Shown: positions 52,907-62,767 of the stretch, in pieces | Numbering within the stretch: position 1 is the stretch's first letter | Layout of the letters: the number at the start of each line of letters is the position of its first letter | Assembly (NCBI GenBank): GCA_018242665.1 | Contig: JAFEBL010000010.1 | Coordinates: forward strand, 1-64,000 | Direction: 5' to 3' | DNA length: 64,000 nt | From: Nitrospira sp. | GTDB taxonomy: Bacteria > Nitrospirota > Nitrospiria > Nitrospirales > Nitrospiraceae | Program-made: the position numbers and the translations under genes | Notes under the pieces: generated by a model | The model's database searches: none | What the model was told of the DNA's origin: nothing | The model's input: the letters and a program-made list of their open reading frames with translations, nothing else

Positions 52907-54832
52907 TCACGACGAAACAGAGGCCTCCGCCAACTGCGCCGTGGCCTCCCCCGCGGCACCGTCGACCGCCCGGCAACGAATGATGCCCTCCTCCAACCAC
53001 GCAAGCCGACCGGACAAGATGGCGGTTGCCCCCTCGTGGAGACGGGTATCGTCGTCCCACCGCAAGGCTCGCCAGGACAGGAGAGGCGAGGGGTTGAACT
53101 CCTGTTGCACACTCAGACAGAAGGAGGTGGCGAGACTCTGGATAGAAGGCTTGTCTCGCATCGGCTCGCGCGACTTGTACCACAGCAACGCTTCGACGGC
53201 AAAGAGATGCATCGCGGCTTGAACCAGGCGCGTCATCAGCCGTTGCTTCCGTGCCAGGCCCTGCCGATGACGTCCCGCAACCCATAAGGTCGTGCGCGCC
53301 AATTCTCGGCTCTTCCGTGCCACGAAACCTTCCCATTCCCGGTCGAACGTCCCTGGGGAGATGCCATCCGGCTCGAAGGCGGATAGACCATGCATCGATC
53401 TCGCCGCAGTTTTCGCGAAGAACGGTGCGGCCCGCAACATGCCGGCGACCTGGCGGTCGAGAAAGGCCTGGCCTTGCGTGAAGAACTCCGCCAACCCTTC
53501 CCGCCCGATCCAGAGGGTCAAGATGCCATTGGTACCTTCCCAGATCACGTTGATGAGCGCGTCGCGGATCATCCGCTCGACCGGGACCGGCACATCCCCG
53601 TGCAGACGGAGCGAGTCGGGCGTCTCGAACGCGCGCCCGCCATAGATGCGAAACAAGTCCAGAAGGGATTCCAACAGCCATTCTGTGGCCAGGATCTTGG
53701 CCGCGGCGGACTCCAGCCGCACATCCTGCTTTCTATCGGCCCAGATGCCGGTGATGGTCACGATGGCCTCCAGCGCCAGCACCCGCGAAGCCATCTTGAC
53801 CAGCTTGGCGCCGATGGCCGTGTGGTCACCGATTGGACGATCATACTGCACACGCTCTTGCGCACGCTTCCGAGCCAACCAGAGACATTGTTTGAGATTC
53901 CCAAGGCAGGCGGCGGGGAGCGTGAGTCGCCCCACCGTCAAACTTTCCAGGGCGCGCCGCAACCCGTCGCCTTCGGCGCCCAATCGGTCCGCGACCGGCA
54001 CCCACACCTCGCGCAAATGCACCTGCCCATTATAGATGCCGCGCACCCCCATAAAACTCAGTCTCGTACAGCGGCAGCCTCTCGACTGCGTCTCGACGAG
54101 GAATGCCCCAAACTTCCGCGCGTCCTTTGGACGATGAATCTCGTCGGGCGTATCCACGATCTGCGCAATGACGACCAGCAATGACGCCAGAAAGGCCTGA
54201 TCTCCACGCGGAGCGTTCGTCGTATACAATTTCTCCCCGGTCAGCCGATACCCGGCGAGAACGCCCTGCTCATACACAGGCACCGCGTAGGTTTTGAGGT
54301 CCCAGATGTCGCACCCGGCTTCCTTTTCCGTCAGCGCGAACCCCGAAATCTCGCCTCCCGCCAACCGGGGCAGTATGCGTGCTTGTTGCTCAGGATTGCC
54401 CACGAGCTTCACCGGTTCCGCCGCCCCGATCGAATTGTGGGCCGAGAGAAGCACGGTGGTCGCTGCATCATGGCTGCCCAGTAACGTCGCCACCGCGTGG
54501 TATTCCGACTGCGTAAGCCCGATTCCCCCATAGCGGCGCGGGATTTTCATCCCGAATGCGCCAATCTCCGCCAGTGCGGCAAACACGTCCTCGCCGATGG
54601 CGCCCTCCCTGTCGATGGCTTCCGGATCCACCTTCTCGATCAGCAGATGCCTGAGCCTGTCGAGAAAGACGCCGGCCGCGTCGCTCGCCGCAGGAGGCTC
54701 AACTTCGGCAAACAGACGCCGGCGAACCGTCCCTTCGAACAGGCCTGAGATGAACCCTGAATAGGCGCGGGTGTCGCGAGCGGCCTCGGCAGCCGCAAGC
54801 GAACCGGTGAAAAGCGGTCTCCTGGTCCCCAT
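52907..54832 (-). CDS. Acyl-CoA dehydrogenase
   Basis: A 641-residue flavoprotein that oxidises acyl-CoA to trans-2-enoyl-CoA. The core has AEIGAFGMKIPRRYGGIGL, ALTEKEAGCDIW, KLYTTNAP and ERVQYDRPIG. The catalytic Glu sits in IWEGTNGIL. It has an N-terminal extension and about 150 extra C-terminal residues, a feature of longer enzymes of the VLCAD/ACAD9 type. GGAGG is 5 bases before ATG 54830-54832. Part of the beta-oxidation run. Confidence 0.9.
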   Translation of the reverse strand: MGTRRPLFTGSLAAAEAARDTRAYSGFISGLFEGTVRRRLFAEVEPPAASDAAGVFLDRLRHLLIEKVDPEAIDREGAIGEDVFAALAEIGAFGMKIPRRYGGIGLTQSEYHAVATLLGSHDAATTVLLSAHNSIGAAEPVKLVGNPEQQARILPRLAGGEISGFALTEKEAGCDIWDLKTYAVPVYEQGVLAGYRLTGEKLYTTNAPRGDQAFLASLLVVIAQIVDTPDEIHRPKDARKFGAFLVETQSRGCRCTRLSFMGVRGIYNGQVHLREVWVPVADRLGAEGDGLRRALESLTVGRLTLPAACLGNLKQCLWLARKRAQERVQYDRPIGDHTAIGAKLVKMASRVLALEAIVTITGIWADRKQDVRLESAAAKILATEWLLESLLDLFRIYGGRAFETPDSLRLHGDVPVPVERMIRDALINVIWEGTNGILTLWIGREGLAEFFTQGQAFLDRQVAGMLRAAPFFAKTAARSMHGLSAFEPDGISPGTFDREWEGFVARKSRELARTTLWVAGRHRQGLARKQRLMTRLVQAAMHLFAVEALLWYKSREPMRDKPSIQSLATSFCLSVQQEFNPSPLLSWRALRWDDDTRLHEGATAILSGRLAWLEEGIIRCRAVDGAAGEATAQLAEASVSS

Positions 54833-54852
54833 GGATGCCTCCCTCGTCACGT

Positions 54853-56073
54853 CTACTTCGCCTTGCGCCAGGCTATCCCGACGCCGCCCACACAGGCAGG
54901 CGCCGCTGCGGCCGGTGGTGCGCAGGGAACAGCCGCCAACCCCGTCGGATCAAGCGCAGCAAGGCGTCCTCGCGCTCGTTCCTCGAATCGAGCCCGCGAA
55001 AGGACGAGACCATAGCGGGCGAACTGTACGGACAGCTCCTCGAATCGATCTCTCGCCATCCCCGCCACCGACATATACCCGGCGCGGAGGAGATGGATGC
55101 GGTCGCAGTAACTCAGAAAACTCCGCTCGAACAACAACGCATCCTCCTCTACGGGGGAGATCACCAACACTTCCTTGTCCGGATGGTCATGCTGAAAACA
55201 TTCCAGGGCATGTGAAAAGCGCGCATCGAAGTTGATCCTGGAGGCCTGTTCACCGATGGACAAGAACCCTCGCTCACGCAGGCGTTTTTCGACTGTCGCG
55301 ATGGGTAGGAGCCCCGCCGGGGAGGAACGCTTCGGCGCCCGCGCCATGGGATTGATCATAATCATGAAATCCACTTGCTTCTGAACTGCGATCTCGAAGA
55401 ACGCCATGCGGCCGATCCCTGCATCGATATAATCGCGGCCTTGAATTCGTACCGGACAAAAGTAGATGGGCACGGCAGACGAAGCCGTGACGGCGCGGCT
55501 GATCGGCACCTCGCGCCAGCCCTCGTCTCCGAACATCACCCCCTCGCCGGTTTCTAAATCGATGGCCGGCACATAGAGCTCTTTCGAGAGTCCGGCAAAA
55601 CTATCGCTCAGCCGTCTCGCCCTGAAGATGCCCGACAGGTAGGCGGCAAACGGTTCCAACGTGTAAATGCCGCTGGGGAGGGCATCTTGCGCCTTGTCGA
55701 GGAGATCGATCAGCGTCATCTCGCGATAGTGCCGCACATACAGCTTGAGCAGCGGAACAAGCTGCCGGGTGACACGCCAGAACGTCTTGAGCCCTTCTCC
55801 GATCGCAGGCGAGAACACATTCCGGTGATCGAAATAGTAGGGCCTGGTACCGGACAGATTCGTCTCGAGGATCTCTCGCGGGGTCACACCATTGGCTACC
55901 AGCGATGCCGCCGCAGCGCCGGCGCTGACGCCGACATACAGGTCCAGGTCATTGATGCTGACGCCGTCATCAAAGAGGTCGTCCAATGCAGTCAAGGCCC
56001 CGATCTCAAAGAGATAGCCCGTGAAGCCTCCTCCGCCTAAGGCCAAGGCCCGCTTGCCGAACGCCGAAGCCAT
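54853..56073 (-). CDS. Patatin-like phospholipase
   Basis: A 406-residue patatin-fold lipase. The oxyanion hole is LGGGGFTGYLFEIG, the nucleophile Ser is in VGVSAGAAA (GxSxG), and the catalytic Asp lies in YIDAGIG (Asp-Ala-Gly form). It would free fatty acids from lipids, feeding the acyl-CoA ligase two genes upstream in the operon. No signal peptide is evident. ATG at 56071-56073. Confidence 0.88.
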   Translation of the reverse strand: MASAFGKRALALGGGGFTGYLFEIGALTALDDLFDDGVSINDLDLYVGVSAGAAAASLVANGVTPREILETNLSGTRPYYFDHRNVFSPAIGEGLKTFWRVTRQLVPLLKLYVRHYREMTLIDLLDKAQDALPSGIYTLEPFAAYLSGIFRARRLSDSFAGLSKELYVPAIDLETGEGVMFGDEGWREVPISRAVTASSAVPIYFCPVRIQGRDYIDAGIGRMAFFEIAVQKQVDFMIMINPMARAPKRSSPAGLLPIATVEKRLRERGFLSIGEQASRINFDARFSHALECFQHDHPDKEVLVISPVEEDALLFERSFLSYCDRIHLLRAGYMSVAGMARDRFEELSVQFARYGLVLSRARFEERARGRLAALDPTGLAAVPCAPPAAAAPACVGGVGIAWRKAK

Positions 56074-56109
56074 GACACCCTTTCATCGGCAGAGTTGCCT
56101 GCACAGACC

Positions 56110-56898
56110 TTAACGGTCCGTGAAATGCGGCTGACGTTTTTCCAAAAACGCCGCCAGGCCTTCCCGTTTATCCTCCGTCTCGCAGAGACCGCCGAACAGA
56201 CGCGCTTCCAAGGCGAGGCCTTCCGGGAGACTCATGTCTGCACCGCGACGAATCGCCCGCAACGAGGCACGCAAAGCCGGCAGACTCTTGGAGGCCATTT
56301 TTCTCGCCAGACCTTGGGCCTGGTGCAACAGATCTTCCGGCGGAATAACCTCAGACACCAATCCAAGCGACTTCGCTTCCTGCGCGGAGATCGGATCGCC
56401 GGTCAAGATCAATTCCAACGCCTTGGATTGCCCGACAATCCGGGGAAGCCGCTGCGTCCCGCCGAATCCCGGCATGATGCCCAAGTTGATTTCCGGCTGG
56501 CCCAACCGGCTACCCTCCGCCGCGAGTCTGATGTGACAACACATGGCGAGTTCCAACCCTCCCCCGAGACAGACCCCGTTGATCGCGGCGATGACCGGTT
56601 TTTCCAGCGACTCGATCCGAGTGAGGATGGCCTGCCCTTGCAGCGCAGTGGATGCGCCTTCCTGCGAGGTCGAAATCGAGGCCAACACACGAATGTCCGC
56701 GCCGGCGATAAAAAACCGGCCCGTCCCGGTCAGCACGACCGCTTTGATCGCATCATCGTGGGCCAACACCTCGAAGACTTGACCGAGCTCGCCGAGCAGG
56801 TCCGGCGTCAGCGTATTCGCCGGAGGATGATGAATCGTCACGGTCGCCACTGCGCCATCACGGTGACAGGCGAGCATCGAACCGGCCGTGGTCGTCAT
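56110..56898 (-). CDS. Enoyl-CoA hydratase
   Basis: A 262-residue crotonase. Both catalytic Glu residues are present, in GGGLELAMCCHIRLA and QPEINLGIMPGFGGTQRL, as in true hydratases. ATG at 56896-56898 is chosen over a GTG 6 bases earlier because GAGG lies 5 bases upstream. It starts 7 bases after the hydroxyacyl-CoA dehydrogenase stop. Confidence 0.92.
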   Translation of the reverse strand: MTTTAGSMLACHRDGAVATVTIHHPPANTLTPDLLGELGQVFEVLAHDDAIKAVVLTGTGRFFIAGADIRVLASISTSQEGASTALQGQAILTRIESLEKPVIAAINGVCLGGGLELAMCCHIRLAAEGSRLGQPEINLGIMPGFGGTQRLPRIVGQSKALELILTGDPISAQEAKSLGLVSEVIPPEDLLHQAQGLARKMASKSLPALRASLRAIRRGADMSLPEGLALEARLFGGLCETEDKREGLAAFLEKRQPHFTDR

Positions 56899-56905
56899 GG
56901 GCACC

Positions 56906-58153
56906 TCACCTCATTCGAGCAATGGTTGGTTCGTACGAGAAAAACCCTCTCCCCGCCGCCTGCCCTGTCAACCCGGCGTCCACTAAACGACGCAACATCG
57001 GCGCAGGCCAGAACCGCGGCCCCACTCGTTCCGTCAACTCGTCCAACTCCTGCAGCACGTGATCGATACCAAGCTGGTCGGCCAGATGCAGGGGGCCGAT
57101 CTTGTCGCTCGGAAATCCCGTTCCCGCCACCATAGCCAGATCGATATCGCGCGCGGAGGCGACACCTTCCTGCAGCGTCGTGACCGCCTCATTCACCATG
57201 GCCAAGAGAGGACGCAATCGGGACCATGGCATCTGACTGCGTCCGGTGAGCTGTTGCGCCTCCGCTCGCAGCCGCTCCAGATGTGCATCGACACCACCGT
57301 TCTCGACGGCGCCATAATCGTAAAACCCCTTCCCTGTCTTGAGGCCCATCCGTCCCGCCTTGACGAACGCCTCCAGCAGCGGCGCCGGCGCCATTCTCGG
57401 GCCATACGAACGGTGCAGAATGCGCGCGACGTCGAGCGCGATATCCAACCCGACGGTATCCAACAGGGCAAACGGCCCGACCGGCATGCCGAAGGACACC
57501 AGATCCTGGTCGATCTGTTTGATCGAAACATCGCCGTCCTGGAGGCACCAGACGGCTTCATTCAAATAGGGAGAGAGCAGCCGATTGACGAGAAAGCCCG
57601 CGCATTCCTTCACGATCACCGGTTGCTTCCGAAGGCTTTCCGCAAACCCGACCACATCATCGACCGTCTGTGGATCGGTGCCCAGACCAGGAATCACCTC
57701 CACCAGCGGCATCGCGTAGGCCGGATTAAAAAAATGCAGGCCGATGACCTTGCCCGGTCTCTTGGTGGCTGATCCAATGGCCGAGATCGACAGCGCGGAG
57801 GTGTTGCTGGCAAGAATGGCGCTTCGGGAACAGAGTCGGTCCAGCTCCTGGAACACGCGCTGCTTGAGCGGCATGTCTTCAGACACGGCTTCGATGATGA
57901 GATCGACATCGTGGAGCCCATCGAGATTCGGCGATGCCGTCACCAGCAGCATCTTTTCTTCCAGTTGTTCGGGCGTCATCTTGCCCTTCGCGACACGGGC
58001 TTGATAGATCGCGCGTACCGATTCGACGCCTCGCCTGGCGAGAGATTCCTCGCGATCAGCCAACACCACGGGCAGACCGGCGAAACTCACCACTTCCGCA
58101 ATCTGTGCCCCCATGGTGCCTGCACCAACCACCCCGACTTTGTAGATATACAT
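56906..58153 (-). CDS. 3-Hydroxyacyl-CoA dehydrogenase
   Basis: A 415-residue enzyme with one NAD-binding domain and two C-terminal helical domains. The dinucleotide site reads VGVVGAGTMGAQIAE, the catalytic His is in LHFFNPAYAMPLVEVIPG and the Glu is in the same segment. The C-terminal tandem domains (SPYLNEAVWCLQDG and MVNEAVTTLQEGVAS) are duplicated, as in the long PaaH/PaaC-type enzymes. It is between the thiolase and the hydratase in the operon. Confidence 0.92.
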   Translation of the reverse strand: MYIYKVGVVGAGTMGAQIAEVVSFAGLPVVLADREESLARRGVESVRAIYQARVAKGKMTPEQLEEKMLLVTASPNLDGLHDVDLIIEAVSEDMPLKQRVFQELDRLCSRSAILASNTSALSISAIGSATKRPGKVIGLHFFNPAYAMPLVEVIPGLGTDPQTVDDVVGFAESLRKQPVIVKECAGFLVNRLLSPYLNEAVWCLQDGDVSIKQIDQDLVSFGMPVGPFALLDTVGLDIALDVARILHRSYGPRMAPAPLLEAFVKAGRMGLKTGKGFYDYGAVENGGVDAHLERLRAEAQQLTGRSQMPWSRLRPLLAMVNEAVTTLQEGVASARDIDLAMVAGTGFPSDKIGPLHLADQLGIDHVLQELDELTERVGPRFWPAPMLRRLVDAGLTGQAAGRGFFSYEPTIARMR

Positions 58154-58198
58154 GGCGTCACCATTCAGCGATCAGCGGTCAGCATTCAGCATTCATCC

Positions 58199-59389
58199 TC
58201 ACACCTGCTCCAAAACCATCGCCGCGCCCTGTCCGCCGCCGACACACATGGCCACCGCACCCAGCGCCGCGCCACGCCGCTTCATTTCGTACAGGAGGGT
58301 GATCACGAGGCGCGCGCCGGTCATGCCGACCGGATGCCCCAAGGCAATGGCGCCCCCGTTCACGTTGACAATGTCCCGCTTGAGTCCCAAAACCCGCTCC
58401 ACCGCGAGGTACTGCGCGGCGAAGGCTTCGTTCACTTCGATCAACTCTAGATCGGCAAGGCTCACACCGGCACGCTTGAGGGCCAGCGGCAGCGCCTCTG
58501 CAGGGCCGATGCCCATGCGGGTCGGCTCCACACCGATGAAGGCGTAACTCTTGATGCGGCCGAGCGGGCGGTGGTTCAGATCACGCGCACGCACGCCTGA
58601 CATGACAATCGCGGCGGCCGCACCGTCATTGAGCGGGCAACTGTTCCCAGCGGTCACGGTTCCGTCTTCCTTGAACAACGGCGGGTACAACGCGAGTTGC
58701 TGTTCGGTCAAGCCGACATTCGGCCCTTCATCCTGAGTCAGCGCGACCGGCGCGACGTTACGTCCGGCCACTGATTTTGGAACCATGACCGGGAAGACTT
58801 CATCTTTGAGCCGCCCCTCTCGGATGGCTTTAAACGCGCGTCGATGACTGTCCACGGCAAATCGATCCTGTTCCTCACGGCTGATGCGGAATTCCTCTGC
58901 CAAGTTCTCCGCCGTCAGGCCCATCAACTGACCGCAAAAGGCATCCGTCAGTCCTTCCCAGATACTATCGATAAACTCCGCATGCCGAAGTCGCTTGCCC
59001 CATCGCATGTCACGCGACACAAACGGGGCACGGCTCATGCTCTCGACTCCCCCGACTACTTGCACATCCGCATCCTCGCTTTGAATGTTTTGGTACGCGT
59101 TCACGAATGGCTGGAGGCCCGATGAACAATTGCGCTGTACCGAATAGGCGGGTGTCCGCACCGGCAATCCGGCCATGAGGGCGATCACCCGCGCGACGTT
59201 GTAGGCGTCGCTGGTATGCCCCACCGAGCCGATAATGACTTCGTCGATGAGCCCGGGATCCAATTCAGCGCGCGCGATCACTTCACGCACTGCCAGTTCA
59301 CCCATTTTATGCGGGGTGAGATCTTTCAATGCGCCGCCGAAGTTGCCGATGGGAGTCCGTGCGCCGGCGGCTATCACGACCTCTTTCAC
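58199..59389 (-). CDS. Acetyl-CoA C-acetyltransferase (thiolase)
   Basis: A 396-residue thiolase. The acylated Cys is in QRNCSSGLQ, the His in [15 protein letters not shown], and the second Cys in [10 protein letters not shown]. The GTG at 59387-59389 is preferred because GGAGG lies 5 bases upstream and it opens at the usual [14 protein letters not shown]; an earlier ATG would add 34 residues that do not resemble the family. Cleaves beta-ketoacyl-CoA to finish a beta-oxidation round. Confidence 0.95.
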   Translation of the reverse strand: MKEVVIAAGARTPIGNFGGALKDLTPHKMGELAVREVIARAELDPGLIDEVIIGSVGHTSDAYNVARVIALMAGLPVRTPAYSVQRNCSSGLQPFVNAYQNIQSEDADVQVVGGVESMSRAPFVSRDMRWGKRLRHAEFIDSIWEGLTDAFCGQLMGLTAENLAEEFRISREEQDRFAVDSHRRAFKAIREGRLKDEVFPVMVPKSVAGRNVAPVALTQDEGPNVGLTEQQLALYPPLFKEDGTVTAGNSCPLNDGAAAAIVMSGVRARDLNHRPLGRIKSYAFIGVEPTRMGIGPAEALPLALKRAGVSLADLELIEVNEAFAAQYLAVERVLGLKRDIVNVNGGAIALGHPVGMTGARLVITLLYEMKRRGAALGAVAMCVGGGQGAAMVLEQV

Positions 59390-59408
59390 GCAAGCCTCCC
59401 TTCCGTTT

Positions 59409-61124
59409 TTACACGGCTGTTCGCGACGCCTGTGCGGACGCCACAGACATCTGCACCTCGTCACGCAAGGCTCTTCGCAGCACTTTTCCAATGATGGTTC
59501 GCGGCAACTCGGAACGGAACTCGATGGCCACCGGCACCTTAAATCGCGCCAGAGACTGGCGACAGTGATCGATGAGCTCCCGTTCAGTCACGGACGATCC
59601 TTCGCCAGGCACGACAAAGGCTTTCACCGCTTCTCCGTAATGACGATCGGGAATACCCACCACTACCGCTTCGCGCACCGCCGGATGCTGGAAGAGGATG
59701 TCCTCCACCTCCCGGGGATACACGGTCTCGCCCCATGGCTTGATCACGTCCTTCTTGCGGTCCAGGAAAAAGAAAAACCCCTGTTCGTCCCGCCTGACGA
59801 TGTCTCCCGTATGGAGCCAGCCGTCTCGCAACACCGCCTGCGTGTCCGCCTCTTTGTTCCAATACCCCTGCATCACTTGTGGTCCACGGACAATCAGTTC
59901 GCCGGCCTCTCCCGTGGAAAGGTCTCTGAGCCCCGTCTCCACGTCTACAATTCTCGCCTCCGTGTCCGGAAACGGCAGCCCCATCGAACCTGATGGATGG
60001 TCCCGTTCGATCGGGTTGCAATGGGTCGTGGGGCCTGCTTCCGTCAACCCATACCCTTCAGAAATTTTCACGCCACTCAACCGTTCAAATGCATCCTGCA
60101 CCTCAGCCGGAAGCGGACTCGCTCCGCAGAGGCAGACCCGTATGGAATGCAGATCGTATCGGCGCGCGTTCGGGCAGTCGGTCATCATCGAGAACATCAT
60201 CGGCACGCCGGACATGATGGTCACATGATGTTGCTGGATCGCCTTCACCGCCTCGTCCGCATGGAACCGCGGGAGCAGAATGATCTGCGAACCGGTCGCG
60301 ATCGCGAGATTCTGGCAGGTGTTCAATCCGTAGCAGTGAAACAACGGCACCGCGCCGAGAAACACTTCCTTCCCCTCACGGAAATTCGCACACCAGAAGC
60401 GGCCTTGCATGGTATTGACCACCACATTCCGATGCGTGAGCATCACGCCTTTCGGTATGCCGGTGGTTCCGCCGGTATACTGGATCTGCGCCAGGGCGCC
60501 TGGCTCCAAGGTGGGAAGAGGCTCGACATCAACGTCTCGGTCTCTGGCCTCCCGGTCGAGCAAGGCACAGAAATCATACACCGGGGGATGCTTCTCGACC
60601 GCGATCCATCGTTTCGTCCAGCGCGCCTTGATCGGATAGAGCCATCGTTTCACGGGCGGGAGAAAATCCCGCAGGCTGGTGAGAATGATCCGATGCGGCA
60701 AGCCGGTGCGTTCGCGGATGGCCTGGATGCGGGGATAAAAAAGATCCAACGCCACGATGGTATCGCTGCCGGCATCGTTCAGCTGGCTTTCGATTTCCCG
60801 TTCCACATACAGAGGGTTGGTAGGAGCGACAACGGCTCCCGCCTTCAGCACGCCATAGTAGGCGATCACCGCTTGCGGGATATTCGGCAACATGAGGGCC
60901 ACCCGGTCGCCGGTCTGGACGCCCAACCGTCGCAGCCCCAGCGCGAAACGGGTGCTCAGTTCGTTCAACTCCTGGAAGGAGATACGTGTGCCGTAGAAGA
61001 AGAGGGCGGGCGCGTCAGGAAACCGGGATGCGGAGCGCCGGAGGAGGTCCGGAACAGTCCATTCCGGATAGTCATACGTGACGGAGACACCGGGATCGTA
61101 TCGGCTGATCCAAGGCCGCGGCAT
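59409..61124 (-). CDS. fadD: Long-chain acyl-CoA synthetase
   Basis: A 571-residue adenylate-forming ligase. Core motifs are [14 protein letters not shown] (AMP binding), [16 protein letters not shown] and [15 protein letters not shown], then [10 protein letters not shown] at the C-terminus. ATG at 61122-61124 with GGGAGGG upstream. It activates fatty acids for the downstream beta-oxidation genes. Chain length is not determined by sequence. Confidence 0.9.
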   Translation of the reverse strand: MPRPWISRYDPGVSVTYDYPEWTVPDLLRRSASRFPDAPALFFYGTRISFQELNELSTRFALGLRRLGVQTGDRVALMLPNIPQAVIAYYGVLKAGAVVAPTNPLYVEREIESQLNDAGSDTIVALDLFYPRIQAIRERTGLPHRIILTSLRDFLPPVKRWLYPIKARWTKRWIAVEKHPPVYDFCALLDREARDRDVDVEPLPTLEPGALAQIQYTGGTTGIPKGVMLTHRNVVVNTMQGRFWCANFREGKEVFLGAVPLFHCYGLNTCQNLAIATGSQIILLPRFHADEAVKAIQQHHVTIMSGVPMMFSMMTDCPNARRYDLHSIRVCLCGASPLPAEVQDAFERLSGVKISEGYGLTEAGPTTHCNPIERDHPSGSMGLPFPDTEARIVDVETGLRDLSTGEAGELIVRGPQVMQGYWNKEADTQAVLRDGWLHTGDIVRRDEQGFFFFLDRKKDVIKPWGETVYPREVEDILFQHPAVREAVVVGIPDRHYGEAVKAFVVPGEGSSVTERELIDHCRQSLARFKVPVAIEFRSELPRTIIGKVLRRALRDEVQMSVASAQASRTAV

Positions 61125-61157
61125 CTGGCCCTCCCACCCCTGACCCAATCAGGGAGG

Positions 61158-61916
61158 TTACCCGCGTAGCTCGCTCTCCAGCCCGTGCACCGGTCGCGGC
61201 CTTGTCTGGGCCACAGCGACCGGCTTCCGTTCGAGTCCCATCCAAAATCCTTCGAGATAGTCCAGCACGGCATTCATACCAAGACGGAAGTCGTCTTTCT
61301 CCTTGTCAGACATGGGAACGTGAGAGGCACCACTGTCACCATTGATGGCTCCGATGGCATGCTCCATCGCCCGTTCATGTTCAGACTCGAGTTGGCGGTG
61401 AAAGACGAAATAGGTCATGTCCATGTCGGCGTATCGCGTGGCACGCAAGTGCGTCAGCCCGGGAATGAGATGGTCCCACATGGTGATGGCCATGTTCTCT
61501 AGACCAAAAGACGCGCCCAACGCCATCGCATGGTTTCCACTCCCGTAGAGATTCTCCATCCCTTCGATATAGGCGCGCGTAGAGGGCCGCATCGGAGTGG
61601 TCATTGCGATGTGAATGTTGATCCCCAGCGATCGCAGGAAGTTCCGATAGAGCAACTCATGCCGATGCTTGACGGAGCCGTCTCCTAGCTCGGAATAGAG
61701 GACCTTCGTCAACTCATCCGCAACGGCTTCGTCTTCGGTGTTGACCAGTTGGGCAGCGAGGATGCGGGGGAAGAAGCGCGAGAAGTTATAAAATTCGACG
61801 GCGAACTCGCGAAACTCCGTATCGCTCAGGTCGCCGGCGAGAAACCGATCGAGGTAGGGATTATTGATCGCGCCATGTCGCAGCACGTCCGAGCGCACTT
61901 GTTCGTAAAACGACAT
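61158..61916 (-). CDS. Iron-containing redox enzyme (TenA/CADD-like, HDO superfamily)
   Basis: A 252-residue helical haem-oxygenase-fold protein. The metal set of the HDO superfamily can be placed as Glu in SELGDG, His in KHRHE, Glu in FGLENMA and the triad H-x3-E-x2-H in FHRQLESEHER. This matches the CADD or UndA pattern except for Glu in place of the usual Asp. Possible reactions in the family include fatty-acid decarboxylation and side-chain scission of tyrosine; neither is shown. GGAGG is 6 bases before ATG 61914-61916. It heads the catabolic operon. Confidence 0.8.
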   Translation of the reverse strand: MSFYEQVRSDVLRHGAINNPYLDRFLAGDLSDTEFREFAVEFYNFSRFFPRILAAQLVNTEDEAVADELTKVLYSELGDGSVKHRHELLYRNFLRSLGINIHIAMTTPMRPSTRAYIEGMENLYGSGNHAMALGASFGLENMAITMWDHLIPGLTHLRATRYADMDMTYFVFHRQLESEHERAMEHAIGAINGDSGASHVPMSDKEKDDFRLGMNAVLDYLEGFWMGLERKPVAVAQTRPRPVHGLESELRG

Positions 61917-62001
61917 CGTGCACCTCCGCGGTCGTCTCGGAATGTCGTTTCATTGCTTGCTCGCCTGTGATGTGGTCGAACATACAATTCATCATGATCA
62001 A

Positions 62002-62031
62002 ATAATACAAAATCTATATTGAATGATGCAA
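62002..62031 (-). promoter_or_regulatory. Promoter of the nine-gene catabolic operon
   Basis: On the - strand TTGCAT (62026-62031), 18-base spacer, TATTAT (62002-62007). It precedes the HDO-enzyme gene in an AT-rich gap. Confidence 0.45.
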
Positions 62032-62044
62032 CTATTATGTTGTA
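62027..62044. promoter_or_regulatory. Operator-like dyad in the divergent region
   Basis: TGCAAC-TATTAT-GTTGTA, five of six bases symmetrical in each arm. It overlaps the -35 box of the catabolic operon promoter and lies between both divergent units, so one regulator could control both. Confidence 0.45.
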
Positions 62045-62129
62045 GAGTGTGCTCATGCATCTCGGACACCATATTCAGACGGGCGACATCGGCTGAGATT
62101 CCCTGTGAGTACACCTGGGAGGAACCGCC

Positions 62130-62729
62130 ATGAAAGAAGCCATCGGGGTTGATCACATCACCTTATGCGTGAAGAATCTGGCGGCCACGAAATATCTCTT
62201 CACTCATATCCTTGGCTTTGAAGTCATCTGGTCGGCCCAGGATGTGGGCAGCGAAAAATCCAGCATGGATACCGTCGTCGTCCAACGGGGCGAGGCGAAA
62301 ATCGCCTTGATGCAGGGCCGAAACAAGGAGCGCAAATCTCAGATCTGCGAATTCGTCGAGACCTATGGCGAAGGTGTGCAACACATCGCTCTGGAGGTCG
62401 ACGATATCGAGGCGGTGTGCCGCGAATGGGAACATCACGGCGTGCGGTTCAGCGGAGACATCAAGGATGGACGGGACGGGTTCGGCCCGCTCCGGCAGCG
62501 CTTCACATACCCCTTATTCCCCGGCTGCGGATTGTTTCTCGAATTGACGCAGCGGCAGCATGGGACGGAAGAATCCAAAACGTTTGTCCGCGCGACGGTC
62601 GAATCGTTGTACCGGGACATCGAACGAGATCAGATCAAAGGAGTCGCCCGGACCATCATCGATTACGAAACGCTCCCGCTTCCCTTTGAAGAGGAAGTCG
62701 AAGTCGCGTCGCTACGACACGCATCATAA
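62130..62729 (+). CDS. Half-size 4-hydroxyphenylpyruvate-dioxygenase-like VOC protein
   Basis: A 199-residue single vicinal-oxygen-chelate protein. The facial triad of iron-dependent VOC dioxygenases can be traced: His9 in GVDHITLCV, His85 in GVQHIALEVDD, Glu138 in GLFLELTQRQ. GVQHIAL and the FTYP/LFLELTQR region match the catalytic C-terminal domain of hydroxyphenylpyruvate dioxygenase, which normally has two such modules and about 350 residues. The N-terminal module is missing. Its place before homogentisate dioxygenase suggests it makes homogentisate, but a lactoylglutathione-lyase-type role is possible. ATG at 62130 with GGAGG upstream. Confidence 0.65.
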   Translation: MKEAIGVDHITLCVKNLAATKYLFTHILGFEVIWSAQDVGSEKSSMDTVVVQRGEAKIALMQGRNKERKSQICEFVETYGEGVQHIALEVDDIEAVCREWEHHGVRFSGDIKDGRDGFGPLRQRFTYPLFPGCGLFLELTQRQHGTEESKTFVRATVESLYRDIERDQIKGVARTIIDYETLPLPFEEEVEVASLRHAS

Positions 62730-62767
62730 CAACATCGAGCCGCACCTGACCTGTCAGGAGGTGTCCG

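Noticed and set aside
59997-61169. Open frame opposite the acyl-CoA ligase (390 codons)
   Set aside because: No motif; the ligase AMP-binding motifs are conclusive for the other strand.
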